Below, in pieces: positions 25,463 to 33,276 of a DNA stretch of 64,000 nucleotides (positions within the stretch are counted from its first letter, which is position 1; the number at the start of each line of letters is the position of its first letter). Below the pieces are notes generated by a model that did no database searches, was not told where the DNA came from, and saw only the letters and a list, made by a program, of their open reading frames with translations. Position numbers and translations under genes: made by a program. The DNA is taken from assembly GCF_001017175.1 (NCBI RefSeq), contig NZ_LCYG01000037.1, positions 62,001 to 126,000 on the forward strand. The letters run 5' to 3'. The DNA comes from Microvirga vignae (GTDB lineage: Bacteria > Pseudomonadota > Alphaproteobacteria > Rhizobiales > Beijerinckiaceae).

Positions 25463-27043
25463 CTAGTTGGTGGCGCTGTTCAGGGCCGTGTTGAACACAA
25501 ACACATCAAAGCCCGTATCCGTGCCGCCGTAGAGCTGGTCGTTGCCCGCGCCGCCATTGAGGGTATCGTTGCCACCATTTCCGATGAAAATGTTCGCAAG
25601 CGCAGTACCGATGAAACCATCTGCGCCGGATGAACCCGTCAGATTCTCGATCGAGCTGAGAATGTTGTCGCCCTCACCCCTGGCTAGGCCCCGACGTAGA
25701 TCGACGGTGATGGCCACTTCGCCATCGAACACGACGGTGTCGATCCCGGCGCCGCCGTCCAGAACATCGGCTTCAAGACCGCCGCGGAGAGTGTCGTTGC
25801 CGCCATTGCCGAGCAGCATGTTGGCATTATTGTCTCCAGTGAACACGTCGTTGCCCGAACCTCCAGAGAGGTTATCGATATTGATCAACGTATCGAAGCC
25901 ATAGCCCCTGGTATTCTGAGCCTGGCCTTGTAGAGCAAGGCTCACAACCGCAACCGCAGAGCCGGAATAGGAAGCCGTATCGGAATCGGCGGCAGAGCCC
26001 CCTTCCACAGTGTCGTTTCCGAGGCCCCCTTCGAGAGTATCGGCTCCAAGCCCACCGGAGAGCCTATTGTTGAGAGCATTGCCGATCAAGAGATCGTTGC
26101 CGTAGTCGCTGCGGACATGCTCGATGCCGATGAACGTATCCATCCCCTGGCCCGTGTCCTGCGCGTCCGTCAGGCGCAGATCGATGGTGGCGTTGCCTGC
26201 ACGAAAGATCACAACCGTATCGTTTCCTGAACCGCCATCGACGATGTCATCGCCATCCCCTGGCTCAAAAACCTCGTCTCCGTTGCCGCCGAAGACAGTA
26301 TCGTTTCCGCTGCCTGCATCGATAGTGCCAATAACGGCCCCAAACCGGCCGTCGGAAAGATCGGCATTTCCACCAAAGTCGATGCCGCCGTCGATGAGTC
26401 CTTCATTGATGATCTGCTCCGAAGCAGCGCCCCCGGTAACGGCGCCAAGAATACCAAGCCCGACAATAATTCCTTTATTATAAAGGTGGGATGTTCCTAC
26501 ATTAGCTGTGAAACTAATACCTGAGTCATCTCCATAGATTGAGCCGGTATTGACAACGTCATGGTTGCCGGAGAGCTCAATGACGTTGCCAGCTTGGCCG
26601 ATTATAGTACCTGCATTAGTGATACGGCTTTGGCCAGGTGCGGCAGATCTGCGGACATTAATGCCGACGCTTCCGGTTATTGTGCCGAAATTCGCAATTT
26701 CATTCCCCGATCCGGACAGGTCGATTCCTACAAGCCCGGAGACAGCGCCCGTCTGGCCAACGACGATATTCATCGTGCTGCCCCCGATGCCCCTGTCATT
26801 AGCAATCACGGATCCAAGAATATTCAGCCTGTCGTCCGTCCCTGTCGAATGGATTCCATCAGCAGCTAATCCGGAAGCCTTGATCGTTGCCTCCACCCCG
26901 AGGAAGACCGTATCGAACCCATCGAGATCGACCGCATGGTCGCCGAAAGCTGACGTGGCCGGGCAAGGGTTCAGGGTATCGTAGGAATAAGCAGTCGTAG
27001 AAGCTTTTCTCCGGTTTCCAGGCCAAGACAGACAGCGTTTCAA
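25463..27043 (-). CDS. RTX calcium-binding protein, truncated by an in-frame amber codon
   Basis: The 526-residue frame has a repetitive N-terminal half rich in Gly, Asn and Ile (about 60-230; repeats such as ITNAGTIIGQAGNV, typical of a beta-helix) and a C-terminal half with RTX nonapeptides (GSGNDTVFGGNGDEVF, GGLGADTLEGGLGNDT, GNGGNDTLNGGAGNDQLYGG) that bind Ca2+ outside the cell. It ends at TAG after LNSATN, just before the secretion signal, so it may not be exported. The start is unclear: TTG at 27043 has no Shine-Dalgarno. A GGAG at 27009-27012 stands before TTAYSYDTL, where homologues would start, but no start codon is there. The gene seems to be decaying. No secretion genes are nearby. 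Confidence 0.75.
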   Translation of the reverse strand: MKRCLSWPGNRRKASTTAYSYDTLNPCPATSAFGDHAVDLDGFDTVFLGVEATIKASGLAADGIHSTGTDDRLNILGSVIANDRGIGGSTMNIVVGQTGAVSGLVGIDLSGSGNEIANFGTITGSVGINVRRSAAPGQSRITNAGTIIGQAGNVIELSGNHDVVNTGSIYGDDSGISFTANVGTSHLYNKGIIVGLGILGAVTGGAASEQIINEGLIDGGIDFGGNADLSDGRFGAVIGTIDAGSGNDTVFGGNGDEVFEPGDGDDIVDGGSGNDTVVIFRAGNATIDLRLTDAQDTGQGMDTFIGIEHVRSDYGNDLLIGNALNNRLSGGLGADTLEGGLGNDTVEGGSAADSDTASYSGSAVAVVSLALQGQAQNTRGYGFDTLINIDNLSGGSGNDVFTGDNNANMLLGNGGNDTLRGGLEADVLDGGAGIDTVVFDGEVAITVDLRRGLARGEGDNILSSIENLTGSSGADGFIGTALANIFIGNGGNDTLNGGAGNDQLYGGTDTGFDVFVFNTALNSATN

Positions 27044-27073
27044 ATTGATGATATATCATAATTTTGTCTATCC

Positions 27074-27101
27074 AAAAAGAAAGGGCGGCTGATAAGCCGC
27101 C
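27074..27101 (-). terminator. Second terminator after rpsI (minus strand)
   Basis: GGCGGCT TATC AGCCGCC read on the minus strand is followed by CTTTCTTTTT. It lies 65 bases past the rpsI stop, beyond a first terminator. Confidence 0.7.
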
Positions 27102-27114
27102 ATCGGTCGACAAA

Positions 27115-27144
27115 CAAAAAGGGCGGCCGAGAGCCGCCCTTTTC
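27115..27144. terminator. Bidirectional terminator directly after rpsI
   Basis: AAAAAGGGCGGC CGAGA GCCGCCCTTTT has a 7-bp GC stem with A- and T-runs on both sides. It begins ~22 bases past the rpsI stop codon and would end the rplM-rpsI transcript. Confidence 0.85.
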
Positions 27145-27166
27145 GAAATGTGTAGCCTGGAAGCGA

Positions 27167-27643
27167 TTAGCGCTTCGAGAACTGGAAGCTACGGCGAGCT
27201 TTCTTCTTGCCGTACTTCTTACGCTCGACGACGCGCGGATCGCGGGTCAGGAAGCCTTCCTTCTTGAGCGGGCCGCGGAGCTCCGGCTCATAGTAGGTCA
27301 GCGCCTTGGCAAGGCCGTGGCGGACCGCACCGGCCTGACCGGAGAGGCCACCGCCGTTGACGTTCACGACGATGTCGTACTGGCCTTCGCGCTGAGCGAT
27401 CTGCAGCGGCTGCGACAGGATCAGGCGGAGAACCGGACGAGCGAAGTAAACCTCGACGGCACGGTCGTTGATGGTGATCTTGCCGGAACCGGGCTTGATC
27501 CACACACGGGCGACAGCGTCCTTACGCTTGCCGGTGGCGTAAGCGCGACCAAGGGAGTCGAGCTTCTGGACGTGCTTCGGAGCTTCCGGAGCGGCGGCCT
27601 GGGCGTTCTGACCCAGATCGGCGAGAGACTGAAGGGTCGCCAT
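27167..27643 (-). CDS. rpsI: 30S ribosomal protein S9
   Basis: The 158-residue uS9 protein binds 16S rRNA near the P site through its C-terminal tail. The core begins [20 protein letters not shown] and contains [20 protein letters not shown]. It ends with the basic tail [20 protein letters not shown], then FSKR, whose terminal Arg contacts P-site tRNA. The first ~28 residues ([20 protein letters not shown]) are an extension found in alphaproteobacteria. It is 3 bases after the rplM stop, in the classic L13-S9 operon. Confidence 0.98.
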   Translation of the reverse strand: MATLQSLADLGQNAQAAAPEAPKHVQKLDSLGRAYATGKRKDAVARVWIKPGSGKITINDRAVEVYFARPVLRLILSQPLQIAQREGQYDIVVNVNGGGLSGQAGAVRHGLAKALTYYEPELRGPLKKEGFLTRDPRVVERKKYGKKKARRSFQFSKR

Positions 27644-27646
27644 GGA

Positions 27647-28111
27647 TTAGGCCCTCACGTTCTTGGCATTGAGGGCAGCCACGTCGAGCACCTCCGGCTG
27701 CTGAGCGGTATGCGGATGCTCAGCGCCGCCGTAGACGCGCAGGTTGCCCATGATCTGGCGGAAAAGCGGGCCGCGGGGGAGCATGCGCTCCACAGCCTTC
27801 TCGACCACGCGCTCAGGGAAGCGGCCGTCCAGGATGAACTTGGCGGTGCGCTCCTTGATGCCGCCCGGATAACCGGTGTGATGGTAATACACCTTCTGCT
27901 CGCGCTTGCGGCCGGTGAACACCACCTTGTCGGCGTTGATGACGATAACATTGTCGCCGCAGTCGACGTGGGGCGTGTAGTTCGCCTTGTGCTTGCCACG
28001 CAGACGCATGGCAACGATCGTCGCGAGACGGCCAACAACAAGGCCCTTCGCGTCGATCACAACCCACTTCTTCTCGACCTCGGCGGGCTTCAGCGAAGTC
28101 GTAGTCTTCAT
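27647..28111 (-). CDS. rplM: 50S ribosomal protein L13
   Basis: The 154-residue uL13 is an early-assembly 23S rRNA-binding protein. Motifs are [48 protein letters not shown]-type strand, [17 protein letters not shown] and [19 protein letters not shown], all canonical. Length is normal for alphaproteobacteria. It is the first gene of the rplM-rpsI operon. Two hairpins lie in the leader between about 28129 and 28183. Confidence 0.98.
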   Translation of the reverse strand: MKTTTSLKPAEVEKKWVVIDAKGLVVGRLATIVAMRLRGKHKANYTPHVDCGDNVIVINADKVVFTGRKREQKVYYHHTGYPGGIKERTAKFILDGRFPERVVEKAVERMLPRGPLFRQIMGNLRVYGGAEHPHTAQQPEVLDVAALNAKNVRA

Positions 28112-28200
28112 TGCGCTGTTTCCCGTTGGAGCCCATCGGGGCTCAGGTTCTGAAAAACGACAAACCGCCGCGAAATGCGGCGGCGAGTGAGAGGGTGTTT
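28112..28200 (-). promoter_or_regulatory. rplM leader with two hairpins
   Basis: On the minus strand the leader contains CCGCCGC ATTTC GCGGCGG (28165-28183), followed by TTTGTCGTTTTTC, which resembles a terminator. Then comes GAGCCC CGAT GGGCTC (28129-28144), 17 bases before the ATG. Such leader structures could allow autogenous control by L13 or attenuation. This is an inference from position and fold only. Confidence 0.45.
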
Positions 28201-28284
28201 AGTGGTTTTGCACCCACAAGTCAACGGCACTTCCGCAGAACAGGGAAACGCTAAAACCTAATCAATTCAATGCATTAAACCGAT

Positions 28285-28324
28285 GTGGTATTAAAATACC
28301 AGGAATGTGGTTTTATAATACCAC
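28285..28324. promoter_or_regulatory. Two tandem palindromic sites upstream of the GST gene (candidate operator)
   Basis: GTGGTATTAAAATACCAG (28285-28302) and GTGGTTTTATAATACCAC (28307-28324) are two near-identical palindromes of the form TGGT-N8-ACCA, spaced 22 bp, about two helical turns. Together they also form an outer inverted repeat GTGGTATTA/TAATACCAC. They lie in the spacer between the divergent rplM and GST genes, ~75 bases before the GST start. Confidence 0.55.
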
Positions 28325-28395
28325 ACGAGATTTGCTGTTTTTCACAGCTACGCTATCGTCCTGCTTCTCGCCAACTCTCAGCAAGAGGAATCAAG

Positions 28396-29034
28396 ATGGC
28401 CGATAATCTCATCTTCTACACCCATCCTCAGTCGCGCGGGCGGATCGTCCGCTGGATGCTCGAGGAGGTCGGCCATCCTTACAAGACAGAGATTCTGCAG
28501 TTCGGAACCTCCATAAAGAGTCCGGACTATCTCGCCTTCAATCCCATGGGCAAGGTGCCGACAATCATTCACGACGGCACGGTGGTCACCGAGGCGGCGG
28601 CCATCTGCGCCTATCTGGCCGATGTCTTCCCCGAGGCGGGGCTGGCTCCGCCCCACGGTGACCGCCGCCGGGGCCCGTATTACCGCTGGATGTTCTTTGC
28701 CGCGGGGCCTGTCGAGGCGGCTCTGAGCAACAAGGCTTTCGGCTTCGAGGTGCCCACCGAGCGGCGCAGCGTGATCGGCTACGGCAGCGTCGAGGACGTG
28801 GTGAATGCTCTGGAATATGCCGTCACCCAGTCCGAATACATCGCCGGCGACCGCTTCAGCGCCGCCGATGTTTATGTCGGCTCGCAGATCGGCTGGGGCA
28901 TGATGTTCGGAACACTCGAGAAGCGCCGCGCCTTCGAGGCTTATTGGAAGCGGATCAGCTCACGCCCAGCCGCCATCCGTGCGAGGGAGATCGACGATGC
29001 TCTGGTGGCCGCCCAGCAGCAGGCCTCGCAGTAA
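28396..29034 (+). CDS. Glutathione S-transferase family protein
   Basis: This 212-residue protein has an N-terminal thioredoxin-like GST domain (about 1-80: LIFYTHPQSRGRIVRWMLEE, with the cis-Pro in MGKVPTIIHDG and the EAAAICAYLAD glutathione motif) and an all-helical C-terminal domain (EYIAGDRFSAADVYVGSQI, the N-capping box). The family conjugates glutathione or reduces peroxides and halides; the substrate is unknown. An AGAGGAA stands before the ATG at 28396, while the frame is open 37 codons further into the candidate operator. It converges on the thioesterase gene. Confidence 0.92.
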   Translation: MADNLIFYTHPQSRGRIVRWMLEEVGHPYKTEILQFGTSIKSPDYLAFNPMGKVPTIIHDGTVVTEAAAICAYLADVFPEAGLAPPHGDRRRGPYYRWMFFAAGPVEAALSNKAFGFEVPTERRSVIGYGSVEDVVNALEYAVTQSEYIAGDRFSAADVYVGSQIGWGMMFGTLEKRRAFEAYWKRISSRPAAIRAREIDDALVAAQQQASQ

Positions 29035-29052
29035 GGGACGGATGTGCCGCTC

Positions 29053-29490
29053 CTATCGGCGATCCGGGATCGAATAGGTCCCGGTCGCATGGCAGACCAC
29101 ATCGGAACTGCCTTCCGAGAAGATCGAGACCTCTCCCACGGCAAGCCGCCTGCCGAGCTTGAGCAGCCTGCAATCCGCGATCAGGGCGCGGGGCTCGGGC
29201 TTTCTGAGGAAATTGAAATTGAGGCTCGTGGTGACGGCAAGCGCCACGGGGCCGATATGGGCGAGGATCGCGGCATAGAGCGCGAGATCGGCCAAGGTCA
29301 TCATGGAGGGACCGGAGATGGTACCGCCCGGGCGTAGATGCCGGTCGTGATAATCCATCCGCATCCGCGCACAGAGCGGCCCGATCTCATCGACGAAGAA
29401 GGTCTGTCCACCCTCATGGATCTGGGGAAACTCCCGATCCAGGAAGGCTGTCAGTTCGTCCTTGCTCATGATCGGGTGATGAGATGTCAT
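29053..29490 (-). CDS. PaaI-type hotdog-fold thioesterase
   Basis: The 145-residue hotdog protein has LCARMRMDYHDRHLRPGGTI, SGPSMMTLADLALYAAILAH with the Asp of the PaaI-type active site, VTTSLNFNFLRKPEPRALIA, and the closing LAVGEVSIFSEGSSDVVCHA. PaaI-like enzymes release free acids from acyl-CoA. It overlaps nothing but lies back-to-back with the CoA-binding protein gene (divergent, 50 bases apart). Both are part of a block next to rplM that I recall as conserved in Rhizobiales. Confidence 0.88.
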   Translation of the reverse strand: MTSHHPIMSKDELTAFLDREFPQIHEGGQTFFVDEIGPLCARMRMDYHDRHLRPGGTISGPSMMTLADLALYAAILAHIGPVALAVTTSLNFNFLRKPEPRALIADCRLLKLGRRLAVGEVSIFSEGSSDVVCHATGTYSIPDRR

Positions 29491-29540
29491 ATTTCACAAT
29501 GCTCGTTGAACTGCCCTGCCCTTTCCCATACGTTCCCGCC

Positions 29541-30065
29541 ATGGATCACAGCAATTACCCGAACGATTACATCCGCGGCATTCTCAACAGCGTGAAGACC
29601 ATCGCGCTCGTGGGCGCCTCGGCGAATCCCGCCCGCCCGAGCTGGATCGTCACCAAGTATCTGCTGGAGCGGGGCTATGACGTCATCCCCGTCAATCCGG
29701 GGATCGCCGGCACTGAACTGCTCGGCAAGAAGGTGTACGGCTCGCTCGCCGAAGTGCCCGGCCCTATCGACATGGTCGAGATCTTCCGCAATTCGGAGGC
29801 CGCAGGCCCGATCACTGACGAGGCGCTTGCTCTCGATCCCCTGCCGAAGGTGATCTGGATGCAGCTTTCGGTGCGCAACGACGAAGCTGCCGCCAAGGCG
29901 GAGGCGACAGGCATCAAGGTGGTGATGGACCGCTGCCCCAAGATCGAATTCGGCCGCCTCTCGGGCGAGATCTCCTGGCAGGGCGTGAATTCACGGATAC
30001 TCAGCTCCAAGAAGCCTGTCCTCTCCGGCAAGGGTTTTCAGAAGCTTGGCCTCAATCGCCCATAA
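29541..30065 (+). CDS. CoA-binding domain protein
   Basis: The 174-residue product is a single CoA-binding (Rossmann) domain, the YccU/DUF succinyl-CoA-synthetase-like type. It shows YIRGILNSVKTIALVGASAN, VIPVNPGIAGTELLGKKVYG, DMVEIFRNSEAAGPITDEAL, VIWMQLSVRNDEAAAKAEA and VVMDRCPKIEF. It binds CoA but its biological role is not known. I chose the ATG at 29541 because homologues begin about there (MDHSNYPNDY); the frame is open from 29484 and no start has a good Shine-Dalgarno. metY follows 97 bases downstream. Confidence 0.88.
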   Translation: MDHSNYPNDYIRGILNSVKTIALVGASANPARPSWIVTKYLLERGYDVIPVNPGIAGTELLGKKVYGSLAEVPGPIDMVEIFRNSEAAGPITDEALALDPLPKVIWMQLSVRNDEAAAKAEATGIKVVMDRCPKIEFGRLSGEISWQGVNSRILSSKKPVLSGKGFQKLGLNRP

Positions 30066-30099
30066 GTCTTAAATGGGAGCCCTGGGCACCTCCTTGACC

Positions 30100-30116
30100 G
30101 AACGAACGTTTCGTTC
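30100..30116. promoter_or_regulatory. Short inverted repeat upstream of metY
   Basis: GAACGAA CGT TTCGTTC lies 46 bases before the metY ATG, followed by TTTAAAGAGAACAGAACA. It could be an operator or a weak terminator of the CoA-binding gene. There is no SAM riboswitch-like sequence in this spacer. Confidence 0.35.
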
Positions 30117-30162
30117 TTTAAAGAGAACAGAACATCGTCTCTAAGAGGAAAAGGCTCCTGCC

Positions 30163-31446
30163 ATGTCTGATCGTCTGCCAGGCTTCAACACGCTTGCCAT
30201 TCATGCGGGGGCCGCCCCCGACGCCGCAACCGGCGCCCGTGCCACGCCCATCTATCAGACCACGTCCTTCGTGTTCGACGACGTCGATCATGCGGCCTCT
30301 CTCTTCGGCCTGCAGGCTTTCGGCAACATCTACTCGCGTATCGGCAACCCGACCTGCTCCGTTCTGGAAGAGCGCGTTGCGGCGCTTGAGGGTGGCACCG
30401 CAGCCCTCGCCGTCGCTTCGGGCCACGCGGCGGAATTCCTGACGTTCCATACACTGCTTCAGCCGGGTGATGAATTCATCGCAGCGAGGAAGCTCTATGG
30501 CGGCTCGATCAACCAGTTCAATCACGCCTATAAGAACTTCGGCTGGAACGTGGTCTGGGCCGATTCCGACGATCCCTCGACCTTCGAGGCAGCCGTCACG
30601 CCGAAGACCAAGGCGATCTTCGTCGAGTCCATCGCCAATCCGGGCGGCGTGATCGTCGACTTGCAGGCCATCGCGGCTATCGCCAAGAAGCATCGCATTC
30701 CGTTCATCGTGGACAACACGATGGCCTCCCCATACCTGATCCGTCCCTTCGAGCATGGCGCCGACATCATCGTGCATTCGGCCACCAAGTTCCTTGGCGG
30801 TCACGGCAACTCGGTTGGCGGACTGATCGTGGATGGCGGTTCGTTCAACTTCGCCGGCGATGACCGCTATCCGATGCTCTCCAAGCCTCGCCCCGAGTAC
30901 GGTGGCATGGTGCTGGGCGAGACTTTCGGCAATTTCGGCTTCGCCATTGCTGCCCGTGTGTTGGGCCTGCGCGATCTCGGCCCTGCGCTCTCGCCCTTCA
31001 ACGCCTTCCTGATCCTCAACGGCATCGAGACCCTGCCGCTGCGCATGCAGCGCCATTCGGACAATGCGTTGGCCGTTGCCGAGCATCTGTCGAACCACAG
31101 CAAGGTGTCTTGGGTCAGCTATCCGGGGCTGCGCACGGATCGCTATCACAACCTCGCCAAGCAGTACTGCCCAAAGGGTGCTGGTGCGGTGTTCACCTTC
31201 GGCCTGAAGGGTGGCTACGAGGCGGGAGTGAAGCTCGTGTCGAACCTGAAGCTCTTCTCGCATCTTGCCAATATCGGCGACACGCGCTCGCTGGTGATTC
31301 ACCCGGCCTCGACCACGCACCGTCAGCTCACCGACGAGCAGAAGACCCAGGCCGGCGCCGGCCCCGAGGTGGTTCGCCTTTCCATCGGCCTTGAGGACAC
31401 GGAAGACCTGATCGAGGATCTCAACCAGGCTCTGGACGCGGCTTAA
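30163..31446 (+). CDS. metY: O-acetylhomoserine aminocarboxypropyltransferase (sulfhydrylase)
   Basis: MetY joins O-acetylhomoserine with sulfide to make homocysteine for methionine synthesis. The 427-residue PLP enzyme of the Cys/Met metabolism class shows [55 protein letters not shown], the PLP-binding lysine in [20 protein letters not shown] and [16 protein letters not shown]. The length (longer than MetB/MetC) supports the MetY type. A good AGAGGAAAAGG lies before the ATG. A type A palindromic repeat and a bidirectional terminator follow. Confidence 0.94.
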   Translation: MSDRLPGFNTLAIHAGAAPDAATGARATPIYQTTSFVFDDVDHAASLFGLQAFGNIYSRIGNPTCSVLEERVAALEGGTAALAVASGHAAEFLTFHTLLQPGDEFIAARKLYGGSINQFNHAYKNFGWNVVWADSDDPSTFEAAVTPKTKAIFVESIANPGGVIVDLQAIAAIAKKHRIPFIVDNTMASPYLIRPFEHGADIIVHSATKFLGGHGNSVGGLIVDGGSFNFAGDDRYPMLSKPRPEYGGMVLGETFGNFGFAIAARVLGLRDLGPALSPFNAFLILNGIETLPLRMQRHSDNALAVAEHLSNHSKVSWVSYPGLRTDRYHNLAKQYCPKGAGAVFTFGLKGGYEAGVKLVSNLKLFSHLANIGDTRSLVIHPASTTHRQLTDEQKTQAGAGPEVVRLSIGLEDTEDLIEDLNQALDAA

Positions 31447-31461
31447 GCCTTCGCGCTTCTT

Positions 31462-31553
31462 CGTCATGCCCGGGCTTGTCCTGGGCATCCACGCCTTTGT
31501 TGTCTTGCAGGTTTCTAACAGGCGGATGGCCGCAACGAGTGCGGCCATGACGG
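31462..31553. repeat. Palindromic intergenic repeat, type A (copy 3)
   Basis: CGTCATGCCCGGGCTTGTCC, TGGGCATCCACG and, at the right, GGATGGCCGCAACGAGTGCG then GCCATGACGG give the same two-hairpin layout as the copies at 14766 and 23678. It begins 15 bases after the metY stop. Confidence 0.82.
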
Positions 31554-31576
31554 CGAGAGGCGAGTATTCGGAAAAT

Positions 31577-31605
31577 AAAAGGGCGGCTCGGAGCCGCCCT
31601 TTTTG
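31577..31605. terminator. Bidirectional terminator between metY and parA
   Basis: AAAAGGGCGGCTC GGAGCCGCCCTTTTT is a strong perfect stem flanked by A- and T-runs. It lies between the convergent metY and ParA-type genes. Confidence 0.88.
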
Positions 31606-31626
31606 ATTCAGCGAAGGCCGCTGGGT

Positions 31627-32304
31627 TTAGGCAGCGCGCGAGGAGCCACCGGCCTTCTTGTAGGTGCTGTGAATGGCGTTGAGCGAACGCTCCAGAGCCG
31701 TCCACAGGCGTCCGATTTCCTCGGCTCCCTGCGAGTTCGGCTCGTACTCCTTCGCGCCCTCGCCCGTTGCAAGCGCAAGGGTCAGTTCGGGGCGATGGGT
31801 GATCTGGCCAGCCCAGACGGGAACCTGCAGTGCATTGAGAGCACCGCGGGCATCGGCCACCACGGGAGACTCCGCATCGCCGTGCTTGGCCGGAGCGGCA
31901 TTGATCACGGCAGCGTAAGGCTTGCGGAGTTCGCGTGCGATAGCAACCGTATCCTGCAGAGCCGCGATGTCGAACAGGCTGGCCCGGGTGGGAACGATCA
32001 CGAGAGTGGCGTGCTTGATGGATTCGGCGACGATATGGGACTTGTTGGGCGGCGTGTCGACCAGAACCCATTCATAGCCTTCGCGCTTGGCCTCTTTCAG
32101 GGTTTCGCCAAGGCTGCGCACATTGTGCTTGAGGCCGAGATGCTCCTGATGGCGGATCCTGTGCCACAGCGACAGAGATCCCTGCGGATCATTGTCGATC
32201 AGCAGCGTCTTGCGGTTTGGATTGGCAATATAGCTCGCGAGATGTGCAGCGAGCGTGCTCTTACCCGAGCCGCCTTTCCGCGAAGCAAAGACCAGCACAT
32301 TCAT
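31627..32304 (-). CDS. Orphan ParA/MinD-family ATPase
   Basis: The 225-residue P-loop ATPase begins MNVLVFASRKGGSGKSTLAA, the deviant Walker A of ParA/MinD proteins with both lysines. It also has LLIDNDPQGSLSLW, WVLVDTPPNKS (Walker B-like) and a late switch region. Such ATPases position plasmids, chromosomes or protein clusters through a partner that stimulates ATP hydrolysis. There is no ParB, parS array or cluster partner next to it, so its cargo is unknown. The C-terminus (YKKAGGSSRAA) is short and basic. The start ATG at 32304 immediately precedes the conserved motif. Confidence 0.85.
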   Translation of the reverse strand: MNVLVFASRKGGSGKSTLAAHLASYIANPNRKTLLIDNDPQGSLSLWHRIRHQEHLGLKHNVRSLGETLKEAKREGYEWVLVDTPPNKSHIVAESIKHATLVIVPTRASLFDIAALQDTVAIARELRKPYAAVINAAPAKHGDAESPVVADARGALNALQVPVWAGQITHRPELTLALATGEGAKEYEPNSQGAEEIGRLWTALERSLNAIHSTYKKAGGSSRAA

Positions 32305-32725
32305 GCTTGACTCCTCATAAGCCTATCAAAGCCCGCCGCCCTTGGTTAATGCGAGCTTAATATTGTTCATCTGTAGCAGAACAGGACCTGATTTCCTAAT
32401 TCCACCTTCGATCACTCTGTGTATATCCCCAAGCAGAACGCGCGTTTTTTGAGCAAAAGGCCGTGCCCCAAGGCCAAGCCTTCACAGCTCGGCCTGAGGC
32501 ACCCCTTCCTTTCACGACGTGAAAGCCAGGGGTAGCACGGAACGGGAGCCGCAAGACCAAGATCCCAGGATTCAATAGAAGAAGGATGATTTGGATCCGA
32601 CAACCAGCGGGAAACGAGGATTATTTGCTTGAAACACCGCCCTCTTGTAATCCTCTAACAATGTCGGAACCACCCTTAAGCCTAGTCGTTAAGCTCCCGA
32701 CTTCACCAGTGAAATGGAGCTGACA
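32305..32725. other. 421-base intergenic region with a long hairpin
   Basis: This spacer between the divergent ParA and DUF1236 genes must hold both promoters. It contains a long imperfect hairpin at 32501-32533 (ACCCCT, 2-nt bulge, CTTTCACG/CGTGAAAG, 2-nt bulge, AGGGGT), with a GC-rich segment before it. A small RNA or attachment site is possible, but nothing is identified. Short frames here are not convincing. Confidence 0.4.
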
Positions 32726-33142
32726 ATGTCGAAGAAGATTCTGATTACTGGCGCTATTCTCGCGGCTCTCGCCCCGGTTGGCGCTTTCGCCCAGGACCCG
32801 GCGGCTGGCGGCGCTGCTGCTGGCGCAGCGACGGGTGCCGTCGGCGGCGCGATCGTCGGTGGTCCGGTCGGTGCGGCTGTCGGTGGCGTAACCGGTGCGA
32901 TCGTGGGCGGCCTTGCCGGTGACGCACAGCCCCGTTTCCGTCAGTATGTCGTGACTCAGGGCGTTCCGTCCTATCGCTATACGGAAGAGGTTCGCGTGGG
33001 CGCTACCCTGCCTGCTTCGGGCGTGCAGTACTATGAGGTTCCCGCCGAGTACGGCGTGACCCAGTATCGCTACACGGTGGTCAACGACACCCCTGTTCTG
33101 GTCGATCCCGGCACTCGCCGCATCGTCCAGGTCGTTCGCTAA
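32726..33142 (+). CDS. Secreted DUF1236-type protein with glycine-zipper segment
   Basis: The 138-residue protein has a signal peptide (MSKKILITGAILAALAPV to AFAQ), a glycine- and alanine-rich zipper (AAGAATGAVGGAIVGGPVGA), and a C-terminal repeat-like part with YEVPAEYGVTQYRYTVVND and VLVDPGTRRIVQVVR, typical of DUF1236. These are small exported envelope proteins of Rhizobiales with unknown function. The ATG at 32726 has GGAG upstream and begins the signal; the frame is open from 32714. It stands alone. Confidence 0.82.
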   Translation: MSKKILITGAILAALAPVGAFAQDPAAGGAAAGAATGAVGGAIVGGPVGAAVGGVTGAIVGGLAGDAQPRFRQYVVTQGVPSYRYTEEVRVGATLPASGVQYYEVPAEYGVTQYRYTVVNDTPVLVDPGTRRIVQVVR

Positions 33143-33276
33143 TCGCTAGTGGAATGATCGAGTTTGGGCGGCCTTCTAGGTCGCCCATTTCATGTTCTGG
33201 TATATAGAACCTCTACGTCTCCCTTGAAGGCTCAGGACTCGAGACCCATTGTGATTAAAGGGGCAGTAGAAAGCAG

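Noticed and set aside
25463-25465. Frameshift as the cause of the RTX break
   Set aside because: The sequence after the stop continues in the same frame, so a single base substitution explains it and no shift is needed.
30066-30162. Possible SAM-responsive riboswitch before metY
   Set aside because: Alphaproteobacterial methionine genes often have SAM-II, but neither its conserved core nor the pseudoknot pairing could be found in this 97-base spacer.
30118-31548. 476-residue open frame antisense to metY
   Set aside because: It mirrors the third-position GC bias of metY, has no family signature and covers a secure gene on the other strand.
32412-32603. 63-residue minus-strand frame in the parA/DUF1236 spacer
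   Set aside because: No ribosome site or motif; it covers the long hairpin, which explains its composition.
32305-32725. 6S or other known housekeeping RNA in the parA spacer
   Set aside because: The hairpin is too short and does not have the open-bubble layout of 6S RNA; no other known RNA fold was recognised.
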